A stretch of DNA of 64,000 bases. It comes from Paenibacillus sp. YN15. GTDB taxonomy: Bacteria > Bacillota > Bacilli > Paenibacillales > NBRC-103111. Under the pieces are notes generated by a model. The model did not search any database, was not told the DNA's origin, and saw nothing but the letters and a program-made list of their open reading frames with translations. Each line of letters begins with the position of its first letter. Positions within the stretch are counted from its first letter, which is position 1. Positions 1 through 9,264 of this stretch are shown one piece after another. The stretch lies in assembly GCF_003285005.1 (NCBI RefSeq), contig NZ_QMFA01000001.1:62001-126000 (forward strand), in the 5' to 3' direction. Position numbers and translations under genes: made by a program.

Positions 1-721
1 AACAGGAAAAACGCTGCAGGTCGGTTTTGTGCGGCGTTATGATGACAATGCCCAGTTAGTGAAGCGCTTTATCGATGAAGGCGAGTTTGGGGAGATTTAC
101 TACGCCAAGGCCTCCTACATCCGCAGACTTGGCAACCCTGGCGGTTGGTTTGCCGATTCCCGCCGGTCCGGGGGCGGCCCTCTGATCGATTTGGGGGTTC
201 ACATCATTGATTTGTGCTGGTACCTGATGGGTTGTCCGAAGCCCGTTTCAGTCAGCGGCAACACCTATCGCAAGCTCGGGAACCGCGCGGAGATCCGCAA
301 TTTGTCCTTTTACAAGGCTGCGGATTATGACCCGGATTATAACGATGTTGAGGATATGGCCAATGCATTGATCCGATTTGAAGGCGGGGCATCTTTATAT
401 GTAGACGTCAGCTTCACACTCCACGCCAAAAAGGATGAGGTCGCGGTAAAGCTCTATGGGGAAAAAGGAGGCGTAGAGGTCGAGCCGGAGCTTATTATGG
501 TGGGCGAGAAGCATCAGACCATCCTCAATATTTCTCCCCAGACAGACCGGTCGACTATTCATGTTCCCAACGCGTTCTTAAGGGAGATAAGCCACTTTAT
601 TTCCTGCTGCAAAACCGGCGGGAATCCGATCAGCTCAGTTGAATCCGGTTTGACGATGATGAAAATATTGTGCGGTATCTATGAGTCGGCTGAAAAAGGC
701 GCCGAAATAAAATTGGGATAA
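1..721 (+). CDS. Gfo/Idh/MocA family oxidoreductase (5' truncated)
   Basis: This is the C-terminal part of an NAD(P)-dependent sugar or inositol dehydrogenase. The reading frame is open back to the window edge: codons before the GTG at 29 read TGKTLQVGF, the usual end of the Rossmann domain in this family, so the real start lies upstream. What remains holds the alpha/beta substrate domain, with GGGPLIDLGVHIIDLCWYLMG carrying the conserved G-x-x-x-D-x-G-x-H-x-x-D pattern. It lies 14 bases before a sugar isomerase, so the two probably act in one sugar or polyol catabolic operon that begins outside the window. The substrate cannot be read from sequence. Confidence 0.9.
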   Translation, partial: TGKTLQVGFVRRYDDNAQLVKRFIDEGEFGEIYYAKASYIRRLGNPGGWFADSRRSGGGPLIDLGVHIIDLCWYLMGCPKPVSVSGNTYRKLGNRAEIRNLSFYKAADYDPDYNDVEDMANALIRFEGGASLYVDVSFTLHAKKDEVAVKLYGEKGGVEVEPELIMVGEKHQTILNISPQTDRSTIHVPNAFLREISHFISCCKTGGNPISSVESGLTMMKILCGIYESAEKGAEIKLG

Positions 722-735
722 GGGGAGGAATAAAA

Positions 736-1614
736 GTGAAGGTGAAATTTGGGATAAGCAGCTATTGCTTGTTTAAAGACATGAAGTCCGGCAAAATGGA
801 TATTCTTGATGTCGTGGATTGGGTTGCGGATCAAGGGGCGGAGCATATTGAAATTGTTCCCGTGGGCTTTCAACTGGAGGGACAAAAAGGATTGGCAGCG
901 GAAATTAAAGACAGGGCTGCCTCAAGAGGATTGGAAATATCCAATTACGCCATTGCGGCCAATTTCGCGGTGGACACAGAGGAAGCGTATTTGCAGGAGA
1001 TTGCCCGGGTAAAGCAAGAGGTGGACATAGCGGCAAGTCTTGGAGCCAAACGGATGAGACATGATGTAGCCGCCCCTGCGTACAGATCAATCGGCGAGTT
1101 TAACAAAAGCCTCGGGCAAGTGGCAAAGGCCTGCCAATTGATTGCCGACTATGCCTCGCAATATGAAATCGTCACGAGTGTGGAAAATCACGGATTTTTC
1201 GTACAAGCCAGCGACCGGGTGCAGGCGCTCGTTCTGGCGGTTGACCGGCCTAATTTTCGCACGACGCTGGATATCGGCAATTTTTGCTGCATAGATGAGG
1301 ACCCGGTGGCTGCAGTTAGGAACAATCTGCCTTATGCCTCCATGATTCATTTTAAGGATTTTTATAAACGTCCCGCTTCCAAGAACCCGGGAGAAGGCTG
1401 GTTTTCAACTGCCAACGGAAATTATTTGCGCGGGTCTATATTTGGGCATGGCGATATCGAAATCAGGGAAATCATTGGATGCATCCAACGTTCCGGGTAT
1501 AACGGCTATGCTTCTCTCGAATTTGAAGGGATGGAGAATTGCCGGGACGGCACGCGGATTGGATTTGAAAATTTGCGCCGGATATGGGATGAGGTTGCAG
1601 AGGAGCTAAAATAA
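736..1614 (+). CDS. Sugar phosphate isomerase/epimerase (TIM barrel)
   Basis: A 292-residue protein of the AP-endonuclease-2-like TIM-barrel family, which includes IolE, IolI and hydroxypyruvate isomerase-type enzymes. Metal-site segments of the family are visible: SVENHG near residue 150, TLDIGN near 179, MIHFKDF near 204 and SLEFEG near 262. GTG is the start, with GGGGAGGA eight bases upstream. It follows the dehydrogenase by 14 bases, and a strong terminator comes directly after it, so it ends an operon. The dehydrogenase-isomerase pairing is typical of inositol or uncommon sugar breakdown, but the specific reaction is inferred only at family level. Confidence 0.88.
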   Translation: MKVKFGISSYCLFKDMKSGKMDILDVVDWVADQGAEHIEIVPVGFQLEGQKGLAAEIKDRAASRGLEISNYAIAANFAVDTEEAYLQEIARVKQEVDIAASLGAKRMRHDVAAPAYRSIGEFNKSLGQVAKACQLIADYASQYEIVTSVENHGFFVQASDRVQALVLAVDRPNFRTTLDIGNFCCIDEDPVAAVRNNLPYASMIHFKDFYKRPASKNPGEGWFSTANGNYLRGSIFGHGDIEIREIIGCIQRSGYNGYASLEFEGMENCRDGTRIGFENLRRIWDEVAEELK

Positions 1615-1622
1615 AGCAATGT

Positions 1623-1654
1623 CGAGCCTTGGAAGCCATTCCAAGGCTCGTTTT
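1623..1654 (+). terminator. Rho-independent terminator of the dehydrogenase-isomerase operon
   Basis: A perfect 12-bp stem (CGAGCCTTGGAA with its complement) around a 4-base loop, followed by TTTT. It begins 9 bases after the isomerase stop codon. Confidence 0.85.
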
Positions 1655-1782
1655 ATCGTCCAGTTTCGGTGACATCGTCGCAAAAGCGCGATTGTCCATG
1701 TTTTCCGGCAAGGAAATCCATGTTCTTCAGTGGGGTTTTCAGTGTAACCTAATACATGACCCCGCTGACAGGAGGAATTGCC

Positions 1783-3600
1783 GTGAAACAAGCCACTATT
1801 TTTCGAGAATACATTGTAAAGAACCGAAGGCCCTATATCTTTGGTTTTGCATTATTGTCCATTTCTTGTCTGCTGCAGCTTTTGATTCCCGAATACATGG
1901 GAGAATTTACAGACAAGCTTAAGGGTCATGAGCTTACCTATACCCAAGCGGTCCGGTACGCGCTGCTGGTTACGGCGGCAGGCTTCGGAGTCGCTTTTTT
2001 TCGTTCCGTCAGCAGGACGTATATTTTCCGGCTGGCCCGGGTGCTGGAGATGGAGGTGCGCAGCCGCTTGTTCGCCCACTGGGAGCGCCTGTCGGCCCAA
2101 TACTTCAATAACCAGCGGATCGGGGATTTAATGTCCCATGCCATCAGCGACGTGGGGGTGATCCGCGAGGTCACCATGGGCGGAGCATTCATGGTTATGG
2201 AAGCCGCGGTGCTGATTACGGCCACGGTGACAGCCATGGTGGTGACGGTGAATCCTTGGCTGACCCTCTTCACCATGCTCCCCCTTCCCATGCTGAGTGT
2301 TTTGGCCTATACCTTCAACAGGCGCATCCAGCGCCAGTCCACGGAGGTGCAGGAGGCTGTGGCGACTCTGACCAGCCGGGTGCAGGAATTTGTAGCCGGC
2401 ATCCGCGTGGTCAAGGCTTATGTGCAGGAGAAGGCGGAGGTGGGATTTTTCACCCGGGACAATCGGGATGCGGTGGAGAAAAACAGGCAGTTCGCCCGCT
2501 CCAACTCCCTGTTCGGCGCCTTGAGCTCGGGGGTGGTGGGCTTAAGCTTCCTCATCTCGGTAGTGTTCGGCGGCGTGCTGGTCTTAAACGGCACCATAAC
2601 CTTGGGCAGCTTCGTCGCTTTTAATACGTATCTGTCCCTTCTGCTGGGTCCGGTGGAAAACCTGGGCAAGGTGGTCAACCAGCTCCAGCGGGGCAGAGCC
2701 TCGGAGGACCGGCTTTTGGCCATTTTTATGACGGAGCCGGATGTGGTGGACGACGCCGAGGCGGTGGAGAGCATCGAGCAGTTGGACGGCCGGGTGGATA
2801 TCCGCAATTTAACCTTCTATTATCCCGAAGCCCGCGAGCCCGCCTTGCGGAACATCAATCTGTCCATCGGGAAGGGAACCAGCCTGGCCATTGTGGGCCG
2901 GGTGGGCAGCGGCAAAAGCACCCTGGTGCATCTGTTGGTCCGCCTCTATAATCCGCCCAAAGGAACGGTTCATATCGACGGCCACGATATTCATGAAATC
3001 CCCTTAAAGACCCTGCGGGGCCAGGTGGGGATTGTGCCCCAGGACCCCTTCCTGTTTTCGTCCACCATCCGGGAAAACATTGCCTTCGATCCTTTGCCCC
3101 ATTCCGAGGAGGATGTGCTGGAGGCGGCCAGGCTGGCTCAGGTGTACGACAATATTATCGAGTTTCCCGAACAGTTCGAAACCACTTTGGGGGAACGCGG
3201 CGTTTCTCTGTCCGGCGGCCAGCGGCAGCGGGTCAGCATTGCCCGGGCGGTAATCAAAAAGCCCTCCATTCTCATCTTCGACGATAGCTTGTCGGCGGTG
3301 GACACGGTGACGGAGGACCTGATTCTGGAGGGGCTCCATTCGGTTATGAATGACCGGACGACCATTATTATCGGCCACCGGATTTCGTCGGTCCGCCATG
3401 CCGACCAGATTATTGTGCTGGAGGAGGGAGCGATTGCCGAACGGGGCAGCCATGAAAGCCTTCTTGCCAAAAACGGCATTTATGCCGATTTGTACCGCAA
3501 GCAGCAGCTGGATGAAGCGGCGGAGGGCATATCGGCCGAGGATTGCGGAGAACCGGTGCAGAAGCAAGGCTTGAAGCTCAAAGGGGGATTGGCGCTGTGA
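1783..3600 (+). CDS. ABC exporter, degenerate-site half (BmrC/YheI-like)
   Basis: A half-transporter of about 605 residues: an N-terminal six-helix exporter domain (about 1-320) and an ATPase domain. Walker A GRVGSGKST is near residue 372 and a canonical LSGGQRQR signature is present. The residue after the Walker B aspartate is Asp rather than the catalytic Glu (ILIFDDSLSAVD), the hallmark of the degenerate-site partner in heterodimers such as Bacillus BmrC of BmrCD. GTG at 1783 is chosen because AGGAGG ends 7 bases upstream; the ATG at 1756 has no such site. It overlaps the next gene by 4 bases, so the halves are probably made together. The role is likely export of drugs, peptides or lipids. 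Confidence 0.9.
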   Translation: MKQATIFREYIVKNRRPYIFGFALLSISCLLQLLIPEYMGEFTDKLKGHELTYTQAVRYALLVTAAGFGVAFFRSVSRTYIFRLARVLEMEVRSRLFAHWERLSAQYFNNQRIGDLMSHAISDVGVIREVTMGGAFMVMEAAVLITATVTAMVVTVNPWLTLFTMLPLPMLSVLAYTFNRRIQRQSTEVQEAVATLTSRVQEFVAGIRVVKAYVQEKAEVGFFTRDNRDAVEKNRQFARSNSLFGALSSGVVGLSFLISVVFGGVLVLNGTITLGSFVAFNTYLSLLLGPVENLGKVVNQLQRGRASEDRLLAIFMTEPDVVDDAEAVESIEQLDGRVDIRNLTFYYPEAREPALRNINLSIGKGTSLAIVGRVGSGKSTLVHLLVRLYNPPKGTVHIDGHDIHEIPLKTLRGQVGIVPQDPFLFSSTIRENIAFDPLPHSEEDVLEAARLAQVYDNIIEFPEQFETTLGERGVSLSGGQRQRVSIARAVIKKPSILIFDDSLSAVDTVTEDLILEGLHSVMNDRTTIIIGHRISSVRHADQIIVLEEGAIAERGSHESLLAKNGIYADLYRKQQLDEAAEGISAEDCGEPVQKQGLKLKGGLAL

Positions 3601-5750
3601 GCAGCATCCATCAGGAAAAAGAGAGGGTCGGCATCAAGGACAGCCAGCTGCTGAAGCGGATGGCGGCGTATGCCCTGCCGTACTGGAAATCGCTATTGTT
3701 TTGTCTGCTTCTGGCCTTTCTGATTGTGGTGGCCGACCTGGCGCGGCCGTATCTGTTGAAGATCGCCATTGACGACCACATCGGCGGCCTGTCCAAGCCG
3801 ATGCTTGCCGCAAGCGCGGATGCGCCGGGGGCACGGGAGGAGTTGGACCGGTGGGGGGATATTATCGAGAGCGGAGACCGCATCTATGTGCGGATCAAGG
3901 CCGGATCGGAAGCCGAGGCGGCGGAGCAAGCGGGGGACGGCATCGAAAGGGCGCAGATTGTAGATGCGTCCGGCACCTCCTTGCTGGTGCGCGGCTGGTT
4001 GAGCGAGGAAGAGAACGCCGGCAAGCTGGAGGCGGTTTCCGCTGCGGGCACGGACGGCCCCAAGCTGGTGACGGAGCGGGGAACGTATGAGGCGGAGGCG
4101 GTTGGCGACGCAGCCTTGAAGGATTTCAGAGCGAGGGATTACACCGGGTTTCTGAAGCTGGGACTGTTGTTCCTGCTGGTGGTGGCCGGGGGCTCGCTGC
4201 TGAATTATTGGCAAAGCAACCTGCTGCAATACACCGGACAGCATATTATCTTCAATATCCGGCAGCAGTTGTTCAACCATCTCTCCCGGATGTCCATGTC
4301 CTTCTTCGACCGGAATCCGGTAGGCCGTCTGGTGGTGCGGGTCACCCAGGATACGGAGGCCTTAAACCAGCTGTATTCCCAGGTGCTGGTCAACCTGGTG
4401 AAGGATGTGATCGTGATCGTCGGCATCCTGGCCATTATGCTCCAGCTGTCTGTGAAGCTGTCGCTGATTGCTTTTGCGGTGCTGCCGTTTCTGGCGGTGA
4501 TCACCTTTTATTACCGTCGGCTGGTCCGGGAGGCCCAGCGGCGCAGCCGGCTGATCCTGTCGCGGCTGAACTCCTTCCTGGCGGAGAATCTCTCCGGCAT
4601 CCGGATCACCCAGCTGTTTATCCGCGAGGACCGGCAGCGGGAGCAGTTTGACGGTCTCAATTCCGCCTATTACCGGGCAGGGATGAAGGGGACGGTGGTC
4701 AACTCCATTTTTCAGCCGGCGATTGGGTTTCTGGGCAATGTCTCTATCGCTTTATTGCTCTGGTACGGGGGAGCCCGGGTGCTGGAGGGCGGCATTACCT
4801 TCGGGGTGCTGTACGCCTTCACCCATTATATCCGGCAGTTCTTCCAGCCCTTGCAGAGCCTGGCGGAGAAATACAACCAGATCCAAACGGCCATGGTCGG
4901 CGCGGAGCGGATTGTGGAAATGCTGAACGAGGAGCCGGCCATTGTGGATGCGGCTGATGCAAGGCCCCTGCCTGCTGCGGTTCGGGGGGAAATCCGCTTT
5001 GAGAATGTGTGGTTTGCCTACACCGGCGAGGATTGGGTGCTCAAGGATGTGAGCTTCACCATCGCCCCCGGCCAGACAGTGGCCTTCGTAGGCGCCACCG
5101 GCGCGGGGAAAAGCTCCATCATCCAGCTGATCAACCGTTTCTATGATATTCAGAAGGGCTCCATCAAGCTGGACGGGGTGGATATCCGGCAGATTCCTGT
5201 GGCGGATCTGAGAAGGACCATCAGCGTGGTGCAGCAGGACGTGTTCCTGTTTACCGGGGACATTGCCCATAATATCCGCTTGAACAATAAGAGCATTACC
5301 GACAAGCAGGTCCGGGAGGCGGCCGCCATGGTGAACATGGATGAATGGATCGCCAAGCTGCCTCAGGGGTATGAAACCACGCTGGGCGAACGGGGCGTCA
5401 CTCTGTCTCTGGGCGAGCGGCAGCTGCTGTCCTTTGCCCGGTCCATTGCCTTCCGGCCGCAGATTCTGATTCTCGACGAAGCTACCTCCAATATCGATAC
5501 GGAAACGGAGCTGGCGGTGCAGGACGCCCTGTACACCATTTCCAAGGGACGGACTACGCTGATCGTCGCCCACCGTCTGTCCACCATCCAGCATGCGGAC
5601 CAGATTATTGTGATGCACAAAGGCAAGGTCCGGGAGAAGGGCAACCACTTCGAGCTGCTGGCCAAGCAGGGGTACTATTACCGTCTGTACGAGCTGCAAT
5701 ATAAGGACCGGGGAGCGGAAGCGGCGGCGGCCGCGGCGGGCGACAGGTAG
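3597..5750 (+). CDS. ABC exporter, canonical half with extracytoplasmic insert (BmrD/YheH-like)
   Basis: Partner half-transporter of about 717 residues. Between the first and second membrane helices (residues about 60-180) sits a charged, Ala/Gly/Glu-rich soluble insert, as in the extracellular domain known for BmrD. The ATPase domain has Walker A GATGAGKSS near residue 499 and a full Walker B plus Glu (ILILDEATSNID), but the signature is altered (LSLGERQ instead of LSGGQ). With the preceding gene this gives one competent and one degenerate ATP site. Start GTG 3597 overlaps the upstream TGA and has AAGGGGG before it; in-frame codons further upstream are judged not to be used. Confidence 0.9.
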   Translation: MSSIHQEKERVGIKDSQLLKRMAAYALPYWKSLLFCLLLAFLIVVADLARPYLLKIAIDDHIGGLSKPMLAASADAPGAREELDRWGDIIESGDRIYVRIKAGSEAEAAEQAGDGIERAQIVDASGTSLLVRGWLSEEENAGKLEAVSAAGTDGPKLVTERGTYEAEAVGDAALKDFRARDYTGFLKLGLLFLLVVAGGSLLNYWQSNLLQYTGQHIIFNIRQQLFNHLSRMSMSFFDRNPVGRLVVRVTQDTEALNQLYSQVLVNLVKDVIVIVGILAIMLQLSVKLSLIAFAVLPFLAVITFYYRRLVREAQRRSRLILSRLNSFLAENLSGIRITQLFIREDRQREQFDGLNSAYYRAGMKGTVVNSIFQPAIGFLGNVSIALLLWYGGARVLEGGITFGVLYAFTHYIRQFFQPLQSLAEKYNQIQTAMVGAERIVEMLNEEPAIVDAADARPLPAAVRGEIRFENVWFAYTGEDWVLKDVSFTIAPGQTVAFVGATGAGKSSIIQLINRFYDIQKGSIKLDGVDIRQIPVADLRRTISVVQQDVFLFTGDIAHNIRLNNKSITDKQVREAAAMVNMDEWIAKLPQGYETTLGERGVTLSLGERQLLSFARSIAFRPQILILDEATSNIDTETELAVQDALYTISKGRTTLIVAHRLSTIQHADQIIVMHKGKVREKGNHFELLAKQGYYYRLYELQYKDRGAEAAAAAAGDR

Positions 5751-5814
5751 GGCAGCGGTGCGGACGGGCGAGGTCCATGAACGGATTGCACATTTGGGTT
5801 GGTAAGAGCATAAA

Positions 5815-5852
5815 GAAGGCATCGTCCCTTTTGAGGGAGGATGCCTTTTTGT
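5815..5852 (+). terminator. Terminator after the ABC exporter pair
   Basis: GAAGGCATC pairs with GATGCCTT around GTCCC/GAGGGA, with a TTTTT run after the stem. It lies 65 bases past the exporter stop. Confidence 0.75.
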
Positions 5853-6228
5853 GATGAGCGGAATGCAGGTTCATCAGGTCGATCGTGGAAAGGGCCGCTT
5901 GCAGGCGGAGTGTTGGGCAAATTCGCTCTCCTGCTGCCACCGCGTTACGGAACTATAAAGCGCTTATTAGCGAATTCCGCTTCCGTTGAAGCTGTAGCGG
6001 AACTGAGCGTCTCTTACGGGCTAAATTTGCCGCTGTGCGGCATGAATAAGCCTCGTAAGAGCTTTTCAGTTCCGTAAAAAATCCGGCGAGGGGATTTTTG
6101 GCGTTTAAGTGCCGCTGAGTTCCGCTATGGGCTGAAGCCGGTGTTATTTGCGGGCTGGATCGTATTGTTACCGGGGAAGCGGCTCGAGTTCTTGACAAAC
6201 CTTCGGCGTCAGAGGACGCCCAAGGCGT
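5853..6228. repeat. Gene-free convergent gap with a cruciform-like inverted repeat
   Basis: No credible gene lies between the exporter pair and the convergent phosphoesterase. The gap is rich in TTCCGC/GCGGAA words. At 5998-6018 and 6054-6074 it carries 21-base arms matching as an inverted repeat at 17 of 21 positions (CGGAACTGA...CTCTTACG), and a perfect GCCGC-TGT-GCGGC hairpin (6029-6041) sits at the exact centre. This looks like a non-coding repeat element rather than a remnant gene. Confidence 0.6.
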
Positions 6229-7191
6229 TTATCCTTGTTTTCCGGCATCCGGCTCATGCCGGGGCTGCTCGGTTACCTTGGTTCCGTCCTCCAGCCGCAG
6301 CCAAGTGTCTATTCTCCGCTCCCCCTCGTACAGCCGGATCATTCTGGCTCCCCGGGGAAAGCCCTCCCACCCGTAGGTGTTGTGTCCGCTGGCCCGGCCG
6401 TAGCAAAGCCGGATGCCGTGCAGCTCGCCCCAATAATCATTCACATGGTCATGGCCCACGAAGACGCCCAGCATATTTCCCGCCTCCGCCATAGCGGCGA
6501 ACAGGCCCGAGTTCACAGGCGGGCAGCAGACCGGTTCATGGCGGTGCCCGTAGCAGACCTGCGTCTCCCATACCTCACGGTACTCCGGCAGCGGAATGTG
6601 GAAGAAGGCGCAGGCGGGGACGGGTTTGCCGTCGGCCAGCCGCGGCAGCGCCAGGGACTCCTGCTCAAACCAGCCGATCTGGCTCCGGTTCACCCAGGCA
6701 TAACCCGGCAGGCCGGGGAACGGGGAGCGGTTGCCGGAATCCAGCAGGAACAATGCGGCGGAGGCTTGACTGTCCGCCCCCAACACCTCAAGCTTGTAGG
6801 TGCCGGGGCCTTGGCCGGAGGCGGGAGGAGTTACGGTGTACCGGGTGCCCAGTATGGCCTTCATCAGGTCTTCTTTGGTGGCAGGCGATTCCGGCTCGGC
6901 GTCATGGTTGCCGAAGGTGTACGCCCAGGGAATCCCCAGGGATTCCACTGTGTCCACAGCCTCCATCAGCGCCTTCACCGGGGCCGTGCATACGGCTTCA
7001 CCCGCAGACACATACCCCGTGTAGATGATATCGCCTGTGAACACCACCAGATCCGGTTTTTCATCCAGGAGCACACGCTCCATCAAGCTGCGGGACAGCA
7101 GGTCCTTTTCGCTGCCGTCCTTCCAATGGATATCCGTAAACTGGGCGATGGTGAACAGGCCTTCCTTGTTGAAATAAAGCGGCTTTGCCAA
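6229..7191 (-). CDS. Metallophosphoesterase (calcineurin-like)
   Basis: A 320-residue phosphoesterase of the purple-acid/calcineurin superfamily. Metal-ligand blocks are present: FTDIHW near the N-terminus, FTGDIIY, FGNHDAE, FHIPLPEY and GHDHVNDY near residue 250. There is no signal peptide, so it is probably cytoplasmic. The start is TTG, with GGAAAGGAAG eight bases upstream. It runs opposite to its neighbours as a single gene. Such enzymes hydrolyse phosphomono- or diesters; the substrate cannot be assigned. Confidence 0.88.
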   Translation of the reverse strand: MAKPLYFNKEGLFTIAQFTDIHWKDGSEKDLLSRSLMERVLLDEKPDLVVFTGDIIYTGYVSAGEAVCTAPVKALMEAVDTVESLGIPWAYTFGNHDAEPESPATKEDLMKAILGTRYTVTPPASGQGPGTYKLEVLGADSQASAALFLLDSGNRSPFPGLPGYAWVNRSQIGWFEQESLALPRLADGKPVPACAFFHIPLPEYREVWETQVCYGHRHEPVCCPPVNSGLFAAMAEAGNMLGVFVGHDHVNDYWGELHGIRLCYGRASGHNTYGWEGFPRGARMIRLYEGERRIDTWLRLEDGTKVTEQPRHEPDAGKQG

Positions 7192-7583
7192 TGCGGATCT
7201 TCCTTTCCGTTTTGTGTATTTTTGTTGAAATCAGTGTATATGATTGCGGTTTTCACAGTCAGTGTAGAGCAACCGGAGGCCGCCGTCAATAAATAGCGAT
7301 GAACTGACGAAAACTTAAAAAAAAGCCGATGCCGCAGGCTTTGCCGGCCTACAAACAAACCCGCCGCAGCCCTTCAATGTCATCTGCGTGCGATCCGTGC
7401 AAAAAAAGCCGATACCCTTTTGCAAAGAAAAATGGACCGGGAATGAATCGCCGATATACGAGTGCCGGTTCCGCATCGTATAGTCAGGACATCAAGCCGC
7501 CGGACGCTCCTGATTCAAGTCAAGAGCCCCGATCTTCAATTATAAAAGCGGCTGCACAAAATCAAACTGGGGAGTGTAAAAGG
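7192..7583. other. Gene-free divergent region upstream of the sugar-binding lipoprotein
   Basis: About 390 bases between two divergent genes. It should carry both promoters, but I see no unambiguous -35/-10 pair. The word AAAAAAGCCGAT occurs twice, near 7320 and 7401. A frame open upstream of the lipoprotein is not credited, because the signal peptide begins at 7584. Confidence 0.4.
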
Positions 7584-9194
7584 ATGAAAAAATCTTGGTT
7601 ACCCATTACCGCTTCTGTTCTAGCCTTATCGTTGACGGCGGCCTGCGGAAGCTCGGGCAGCGGAAGCACCGCTTCTCCCGCAGCCGGAAGCCCCGCCGCC
7701 TCCCAGAGCGCCGCGGAGACGGCGAAGCTGACCTTCTGGACGCCGCTGAACCCCAATGCCCTGGCTGTTATCAAAAGCCTGAGCGAGCTGCCCATGGTGG
7801 GAGAGTGGGAGAAGAAAACCAATGTGAAGTGGACCTTCCAGCATCCTTCCGGAACCACTACGCCTGATGTGGTTCAGCAATACGGGGTGATGATCGCCTC
7901 CAACAACCTGCCGGACGCCATGCTGTGGAACTGGGCCAATGTGCAGGGCGGCACCGCCAAAATGTACAATGACGGCCTGATCATCAAGCTGAATGATCTG
8001 ATCGACAAGTACGCGCCCAACCTGAAGAAGATTCTCGAGGAAAATCCCCAGGTAGCCAAGCAAATCAAATCCGATAACGGCGACATCTACACCATGCCCC
8101 ACTTGAGAGTAGGCGAAAACGGCCAGTACAAAACCTTCAGCGGCATGATGATCCGCCAGGACTGGCTGGACGAGCTGGGCCTCAAAGCGCCGGAAACCAT
8201 CGCCGAATGGGAAACCGTCCTGAAGGCTTTTAAGGAAAAGAAAAGCGCTATCCCCTTCACGTCCAACAAAAACTATGCCATCGCCCAATACGATTTTGCC
8301 GGAGCGTACGGCGTATCCAACAGCTTCTATATCAATAACGGCAAGGTGGCCTTCGGCCCTTATCAGCCCGCCTTCAAGGATTATCTGGAAACCATGCAGC
8401 GCTGGTACAAGGAAGGGCTTATCGATCCGGACTTTGCCTCCAACGATTCCAAAACCATGGATTCCAAGGTTTCCTCCGGCAAAGCCGGCGCTTTCTTCGG
8501 CTATATCGGCGGCTCTATGGGCAGCCTGCTGCCGGCCCTCCAGAAGGAGCAGCCCAAGGCCAATCTGGTCGGCGTGCAATATCCGGTGCTGAACAAGGGA
8601 GACCAGCCCAAGTTCGTGCAGGCCACCTGGGAATATGACAATGTGGGCACCGTCATCACCAAGTCCAACAAGCACCCGGAGGAAACTATCAAGGCGCTGG
8701 ATTACTTGTACGGCAAGGAAGGGGCGCTCCTGAAGAACTTCGGTGTGGAGGGCCAGACCTACACTATGGAGAACGGCCAGCCCAAATATACGGACCTGAT
8801 CCTGAAGAATCCGGACAACCTGCCGTTAGGCCAGGCCATGGCCAAATATTTTATCGCCAACTACTCCTTCTCCGGCATCGACGATGACCGCTACAACGAC
8901 CAGTATTATCAGCTGCAGCAGCAAAAGGATGCGGTGAAGCTGTTTGCCAAGTATGCCAATAACGCCTATTCCGTGCTGATGCCGCCGATCAGCCTGACCA
9001 CCGATGAATCCAAAGAATTGGCCAAAATCATGACCGAGGTGAACACCTATCTCAATGAATCCCTGACGCGGACCATCATGGGTGTGGAAAAGGTGGAGAA
9101 CTACAGCAAGGTTTTGGACCAGTTGAAAAAGATGAACATTGACCGCGCCATCGAAATCCAGCAGGCTGCCGTGGACCGGTACAACAAACGCTAA
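7584..9194 (+). CDS. Extracellular solute-binding lipoprotein of a sugar ABC importer (LplA/YtcQ type)
   Basis: A 536-residue secreted lipoprotein. The signal peptide ends in the lipobox LTAAC (Cys at residue 21) and a Ser/Gly/Ala linker follows. The rest resembles the large oligosaccharide-binding proteins of the LplA/YtcQ group (FTSNKNYAIAQYDFAGAYGV, TWEYDNVGTVI). It captures an oligosaccharide and delivers it to the two permeases encoded next. ATG 7584 has AAAGG just upstream and begins the signal peptide. A hairpin after the stop may keep its expression above that of the permeases. Such systems usually borrow an MsmX-like ATPase encoded elsewhere; none is in this operon. Confidence 0.92.
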   Translation: MKKSWLPITASVLALSLTAACGSSGSGSTASPAAGSPAASQSAAETAKLTFWTPLNPNALAVIKSLSELPMVGEWEKKTNVKWTFQHPSGTTTPDVVQQYGVMIASNNLPDAMLWNWANVQGGTAKMYNDGLIIKLNDLIDKYAPNLKKILEENPQVAKQIKSDNGDIYTMPHLRVGENGQYKTFSGMMIRQDWLDELGLKAPETIAEWETVLKAFKEKKSAIPFTSNKNYAIAQYDFAGAYGVSNSFYINNGKVAFGPYQPAFKDYLETMQRWYKEGLIDPDFASNDSKTMDSKVSSGKAGAFFGYIGGSMGSLLPALQKEQPKANLVGVQYPVLNKGDQPKFVQATWEYDNVGTVITKSNKHPEETIKALDYLYGKEGALLKNFGVEGQTYTMENGQPKYTDLILKNPDNLPLGQAMAKYFIANYSFSGIDDDRYNDQYYQLQQQKDAVKLFAKYANNAYSVLMPPISLTTDESKELAKIMTEVNTYLNESLTRTIMGVEKVENYSKVLDQLKKMNIDRAIEIQQAAVDRYNKR

Positions 9195-9203
9195 AAGCAG
9201 GCA

Positions 9204-9232
9204 GGGGAGGGGCGGGCATCCCTCCCCTTTTT
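9204..9232 (+). terminator. Intercistronic hairpin between binding protein and permeases
   Basis: GGGGAGGG pairs with CCCTCCCC around an 8-base loop and is followed by TTTTT. It sits between co-oriented genes of one import system, so partial termination is likely. Confidence 0.7.
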
Positions 9233-9264
9233 CTGTGAACTATCGGATAAGGAAGTGGTTTTCC

